A DNA stretch of 9,175 nt, from positions 1 to 9,175 of the forward strand of contig JAGVPS010000116.1 in the NCBI GenBank assembly GCA_020052135.1, written 5' to 3'. This document shows positions 6,418 to 9,175 of this stretch, in pieces. The first letter of the stretch is position 1, and every line of letters starts with the position of its first letter. The notes under the pieces are model-generated. The model was not told the DNA's origin, did no database searches, and was given only the letters and a program-made list of their open reading frames with translations. Made by a program: the position numbers and the translations under genes. The DNA comes from Minisyncoccota bacterium. Its GTDB lineage: Bacteria > Patescibacteriota > Minisyncoccia > UBA6257 > 1-14-0-10-40-38.

Positions 6418-6972
6418 TTATCGTAATACTTTTACTTCCTTAAGAAACGCTTCGTAGTCGTCAATAACGCGCTTCGCGTCGCCCGCAGAAAGTGAAAAAC
6501 CCGGGGAGTGCACGAGGTCGTTTCGTACCCGATGCGCGCGCCACAAGCGATCAAGCGTGCGCACTTCCGTGTCCGATATTTTTCCGAGGCGATCAGCCAT
6601 GTGCTCCCCCTCGAGCCCCATTTGTTTTAATGCATCGTCAACAAGCTTATCTGCTTCAATAACCGCAAGATGCATGCCGTCCGCAGAGCCGCCCTCTACC
6701 CGGGTACGAATAGTATCCCATCGTTTCTGCAACACATCATCGCGAAGCGTAAAGGTTTTATGCACCACGCGCACTCCGGGATGCAATTTCGGCCGATATT
6801 TCCACGACTTTGCAAAGGAAAAAAAGAACATGATAACCAGTATCGCATCGAGCACCAGAAACGTATTCCGCATGCTCTGAAATACCGGGCCAGAAACTAA
6901 AGAGCTTGCGCCGCTCCCTGGTAGCGCATCAATAAGAAATCCTATGGGGTCATTTAAAAAGTCGATGAACAT
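6418..6972 (-). CDS. Membrane-anchored protein with HEPN-like Rx4H motif
   Basis: 184 residues from the ATG at 6972, placed 5 nt after the stop of the 437-aa gene. The frame extends further upstream, but only across that gene, so ATG 6972 is chosen. After a short hydrophobic N-terminus, residues 36-57 form one clear membrane helix (FLVLDAILVIMFFF) ending in positive residues. The soluble domain (about 80-184) is predicted helical, with HLAVIEADKLVDDALKQMG (101-119) and LWRAHRVRNDLVHS (143-156). R150-N-x3-H155 fits the Rx4-6H motif of HEPN domains, with the usual polar residue after the arginine, and the layout recalls DUF4145-like proteins. I recall relatives in CPR genomes as hypothetical proteins. 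HEPN RNase activity is inference; the domain may only be a structural partner of the neighbouring ATPase. Confidence 0.8.
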   Translation of the reverse strand: MFIDFLNDPIGFLIDALPGSGASSLVSGPVFQSMRNTFLVLDAILVIMFFFSFAKSWKYRPKLHPGVRVVHKTFTLRDDVLQKRWDTIRTRVEGGSADGMHLAVIEADKLVDDALKQMGLEGEHMADRLGKISDTEVRTLDRLWRAHRVRNDLVHSPGFSLSAGDAKRVIDDYEAFLKEVKVLR

Positions 6973-6977
6973 GGTAG

Positions 6978-8291
6978 CTATTGGAATTGTTCGAGGGATT
7001 GATCCTCTCCATAAATGGGGAGCCCCGCAGGCGGACCTGCTTTGCGGCTTTCTACGCGCTTGATATGCGGAGCCGTGAGCACGACTGAGGTCGGCGGGTG
7101 AAAAATAGTTGCTATACACTCCGTATTCATCTTGAACCTACGAGAAGCGAAATTCCAATTGAAGATATACGAACTAATCAATCGCCCCATCCATGTTTTG
7201 GGAGGAATATACCGATTTCTATACATATAGAGGAGCCGCTGTTTGCGGTAATCATTCCGCCGCCTGGGGAAAATATACGGACTATTCCACATACGCGTGC
7301 GCGTACTCATGGGATAGTTTTGCGCGAATCGGTTCAAATCCTGCGCCGCATATTGGTTGAATGATCCCACTAAACCACGGCGAGCAAAACTGTCATAAAA
7401 AATAGTTTTTGGGGAAAGATAGATAAAGCGGACGAGCGTATCAAACGCGGGCTTTGAGAGGTTTCGCTCTACCGCCTCAAGCACGTCTGTTTCCCCCGGA
7501 GACCGCGCAATGAGCTTCGAGAATGTTTCCATGTCCGTACTCGCCCCATGCGTATCCATTTTTTTCATCTTTGGCTCTTTCATTTTTTCCAGATCATGGT
7601 CAAACTCTTCGTCCCAATCTTTATCGGCAGGAGCAATCAATATCTGAATGCCCACGATTTCTTCGAGCCTCAATTTTCCCAAGACCTCCAAGAAGACCGA
7701 CACGGGATCGAATTGCCTCTCTTCCTCAATAGCCTCAAAGTCTTTATAGGTTCGAATGGGGTAGAGCGCCTTCCGTTCCAGGAGCATTTCCGTACCCCAG
7801 AGATCATACCCTTGCCCCTCCATCTCGCGGAGATTTGCCGGGAACTTGTCCACATAGTCCTCCACCTCCACTACTTCCACATCGTTATAGTAGGAGAAAA
7901 AAGCAGCCTCAACGAGACCTTTCTGTTTAAAGTAGGTTCGCACAAAGAAATGGATTTCTCCCCCAAAGCTCACCATTTCCAAGGAGTACCAGCGGGTTAC
8001 CTCGCCAATCCAGTACCATTCCTGAAGATCGGTTGGTCTATTACGAAGCGTATGCATGGTCGCGAGTACCTGCTCCATGGCTTGCGGACTTTTTTTAATT
8101 TCGCGTGGAATACGGAGCTCAAGGAGCACCCATTTGATCTCTTTTTTGAACTTTGACTGCAACCACCACAACCAGGTGGATTTGAACAAAAAAAACAAAA
8201 ACGCGAAGGCGATAAATGGCCAAAAAATATCCCACAAGCTTTGTATATAGCTCCAGGCGTTTTGAAAAAGCGGGGAAAGGAAATCTGACAT
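6978..8291 (-). CDS. Membrane protein resembling the N-terminal half of VirB4/VirD4-like CPR ATPases
   Basis: A complete 437-residue protein. A hydrophobic aromatic segment (about 19-44, IFWPFIAFAFLFFLF) is the only likely membrane span. It is followed by WVLLELRIPREIKKSPQAME (54-73) and a long mixed soluble region. Near the C-terminus are TECIATIFHPPTSVVLTAP and KAGPPAGLPIYG. In longer CPR ATPases I recall the same order, LRxPRE...KSPxAME, then a '(N)TEExAxxxHxP' segment and a 'PPxxLP' linker, all in front of the Walker A domain. So this protein looks like the membrane half of such an enzyme, with the ATPase half encoded separately at 4848-6317. The start at 8291 has no Shine-Dalgarno but a promoter-like sequence about 10 nt upstream. 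It may match the family now called DUF8128; I am unsure of that name. Confidence 0.85.
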   Translation of the reverse strand: MSDFLSPLFQNAWSYIQSLWDIFWPFIAFAFLFFLFKSTWLWWLQSKFKKEIKWVLLELRIPREIKKSPQAMEQVLATMHTLRNRPTDLQEWYWIGEVTRWYSLEMVSFGGEIHFFVRTYFKQKGLVEAAFFSYYNDVEVVEVEDYVDKFPANLREMEGQGYDLWGTEMLLERKALYPIRTYKDFEAIEEERQFDPVSVFLEVLGKLRLEEIVGIQILIAPADKDWDEEFDHDLEKMKEPKMKKMDTHGASTDMETFSKLIARSPGETDVLEAVERNLSKPAFDTLVRFIYLSPKTIFYDSFARRGLVGSFNQYAAQDLNRFAQNYPMSTRTRMWNSPYIFPRRRNDYRKQRLLYMYRNRYIPPKTWMGRLISSYIFNWNFASRRFKMNTECIATIFHPPTSVVLTAPHIKRVESRKAGPPAGLPIYGEDQSLEQFQ

Positions 8292-8301
8292 ATGCTCTAT
8301 C

Positions 8302-8331
8302 AGTATACCCTAGTCAATTTTCAATTTACAA
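8302..8331 (-). promoter_or_regulatory. Candidate promoter of the membrane/ATPase module
   Basis: On the minus strand TTGTAA (8331-8326), an 18-nt spacer and TATACT (8307-8302). The start would be about 3-5 nt before the ATG at 8291, again near-leaderless. The -35 lies inside the AT-rich repeat, so chance similarity is possible. Confidence 0.4.
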
Positions 8332-8392
8332 TTTATGAATTTTCAATCAATGCTTAATGAACCAAAGCTCATTGTTTGCAAAATTGAAAATT
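8316..8392. repeat. AT-rich direct and inverted repeat downstream of the HARE-HTH gene
   Basis: AATTTTCAAT occurs twice directly (8316-8325 and 8338-8347), and its exact complement ATTGAAAATT lies at 8383-8392. The second and third copies can form a 10-bp stem closing a loop of about 35 nt. It occupies most of the 123-bp gap between the HARE-HTH gene and the membrane module and may act as a weak transcript end or as a binding region. Its composition resembles the repeat at 6323-6411. Confidence 0.7.
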
Positions 8393-8414
8393 AAAAATTG
8401 CGAATTAAGAACAC

Positions 8415-9175
8415 CTATGCCTCACGGACGCAGTACCGTCCATCGCTCATGCACGCAAAGTGCTTTTTATTCTGCAAATTGATGAGAATGGTTCCCTCCT
8501 TTAAGACACGCTGTTCGCGTACCTTGCTTACCACCTCTCCCGCCCGGAGCGGTCCTTCTTGCTTTAATACATGGGCAATTATTTCCCGCGCCGTACCAGG
8601 GATCAGTCCCGCTTCGCGCAGACCGTAGAGCCCACGTCCAACTAATACGAAACGGTCATCTTTAATAAGCTCGTTATGCACGGTCTGGAGATTGGTATAC
8701 TTATGATGCCGATGTTTGCCGACAAGCGCGGCGATTTCTGAAAAATGCAGGGGTCGCTCCGCGCGTTTCAACACCACGTACGCCCAGTCGCGCGCGGTCC
8801 GCGGATTCACCTCAGCCCACTCTGCCAGTCCCACTTCGCTAAACGGGCTTGTCACAAACCGTTTTGAAAGCTTCACGTAGTTTTTTGCGTGCGTGTCGGG
8901 GATGCGGAGATCTGCGGCTACTTCTTTCGCAACCGTATCAAATTTTTTAGCGGAGAGCACTTCGTTCTTCCGCTCTTCAAGCGCCCCCGCGAGCTTGGTC
9001 ACAAACTGCTGAACCCGTTTCCGCGCGTCTCCCGACGTGTACCAAAACGGATGCCAAGCGCCATAGCGATCTCGATGAGCCGTTGCTTTGCCGGAAAGCT
9101 CAAGCAAGAACTTAGTCGTGTTCGCAAAGACCGCTTGCGGTCCGTTGTCTTTCATAGAGCGTTTAAGGTTTTCCA
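8415..9175 (-). CDS. HARE-HTH (RpoE delta-like) regulatory protein, 5' end outside the window
   Basis: 252 residues are visible and the frame stays open to the right edge. An in-frame ATG at 9155 exists, but no Shine-Dalgarno precedes it and the frame continues upstream, so the true start is probably outside. The centre contains RPLHFSEIAALV, LQTVHNELIKDDRFVLVGRG and LYGLREAG, the pattern of the HARE-HTH/RNA polymerase delta winged helix. A C-terminal segment (IIAHVLKQEGPLRAGEVVSK...TILINLQNKKHF) looks like a second winged helix of the same type. Before it are KNYVKLSKRF and NPRTARDWAYVVLKR, helical. In CPR proteins of this kind I recall a sigma-70 region-4-like N-terminus, which would lie off the window. 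A transcription-related, DNA-binding role is likely; the exact role is unknown. Confidence 0.85.
   Translation of the reverse strand, partial: ENLKRSMKDNGPQAVFANTTKFLLELSGKATAHRDRYGAWHPFWYTSGDARKRVQQFVTKLAGALEERKNEVLSAKKFDTVAKEVAADLRIPDTHAKNYVKLSKRFVTSPFSEVGLAEWAEVNPRTARDWAYVVLKRAERPLHFSEIAALVGKHRHHKYTNLQTVHNELIKDDRFVLVGRGLYGLREAGLIPGTAREIIAHVLKQEGPLRAGEVVSKVREQRVLKEGTILINLQNKKHFACMSDGRYCVREA

Noticed and set aside
6973..7119. Upstream extension of the HEPN-like gene to 7119
   Set aside because: It would overlap the 437-aa gene by about 140 bp out of frame. The ATG at 6972 sits 5 nt after that gene's stop and begins a normal hydrophobic N-terminus.

Overview
The window reads as ordinary bacterial DNA using the standard code, since TGA is a genuine stop in at least two genes. 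All nine protein genes lie on the minus strand. The protein families suggest a Candidate Phyla Radiation (Patescibacteria) genome, most likely Parcubacteria-like: multi-CxxC 'FxIEPxDFxFYEK' proteins, a HARE-type helix-turn-helix protein, a small DUF6922-like protein paired with AbiEii, and a VirD4/TraG-like ATPase encoded apart from its membrane half. AT-rich intergenic inverted repeats and near-leaderless promoters fit the same picture. The taxonomic call rests on recalled family distribution, not on a marker gene; no rRNA or tRNA gene was recognised.

Layout in transcription order, right to left. (a) 9175-8415: a HARE-HTH regulator whose 5' end runs off the window. (b) 8291-4645: a membrane/ATPase module with a 437-aa membrane protein, a 184-aa single-span protein carrying an Rx4H HEPN-like motif, a 489-aa FtsK/VirD4-type ATPase without a membrane anchor, and a 56-aa single-span protein with its own promoter. 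The 437-aa and 489-aa proteins look like the two halves of what is elsewhere one polypeptide. (c) 4612-4561: a perfect 52-bp palindrome with no spacer, followed by a short 7-bp tandem repeat. (d) 4421-4110: a divergent CutA1-like protein. (e) 4054-1: an apparent operon from one good promoter, with a DUF6922-like protein, an AbiEii nucleotidyltransferase, and two tandem paralogous cysteine-rich proteins, the second cut by the window edge.

The most notable signals are as follows. The cysteines of the two paralogs keep a strict three-residue register. An AbiEii toxin-like gene is joined by an ATGA overlap to a large multi-zinc-ribbon protein. The membrane ATPase is split around a HEPN-like gene. 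The 52-bp palindrome lies just past the small membrane gene. Functions of the cysteine-rich proteins, the 184-aa protein and the 56-aa protein are unknown.
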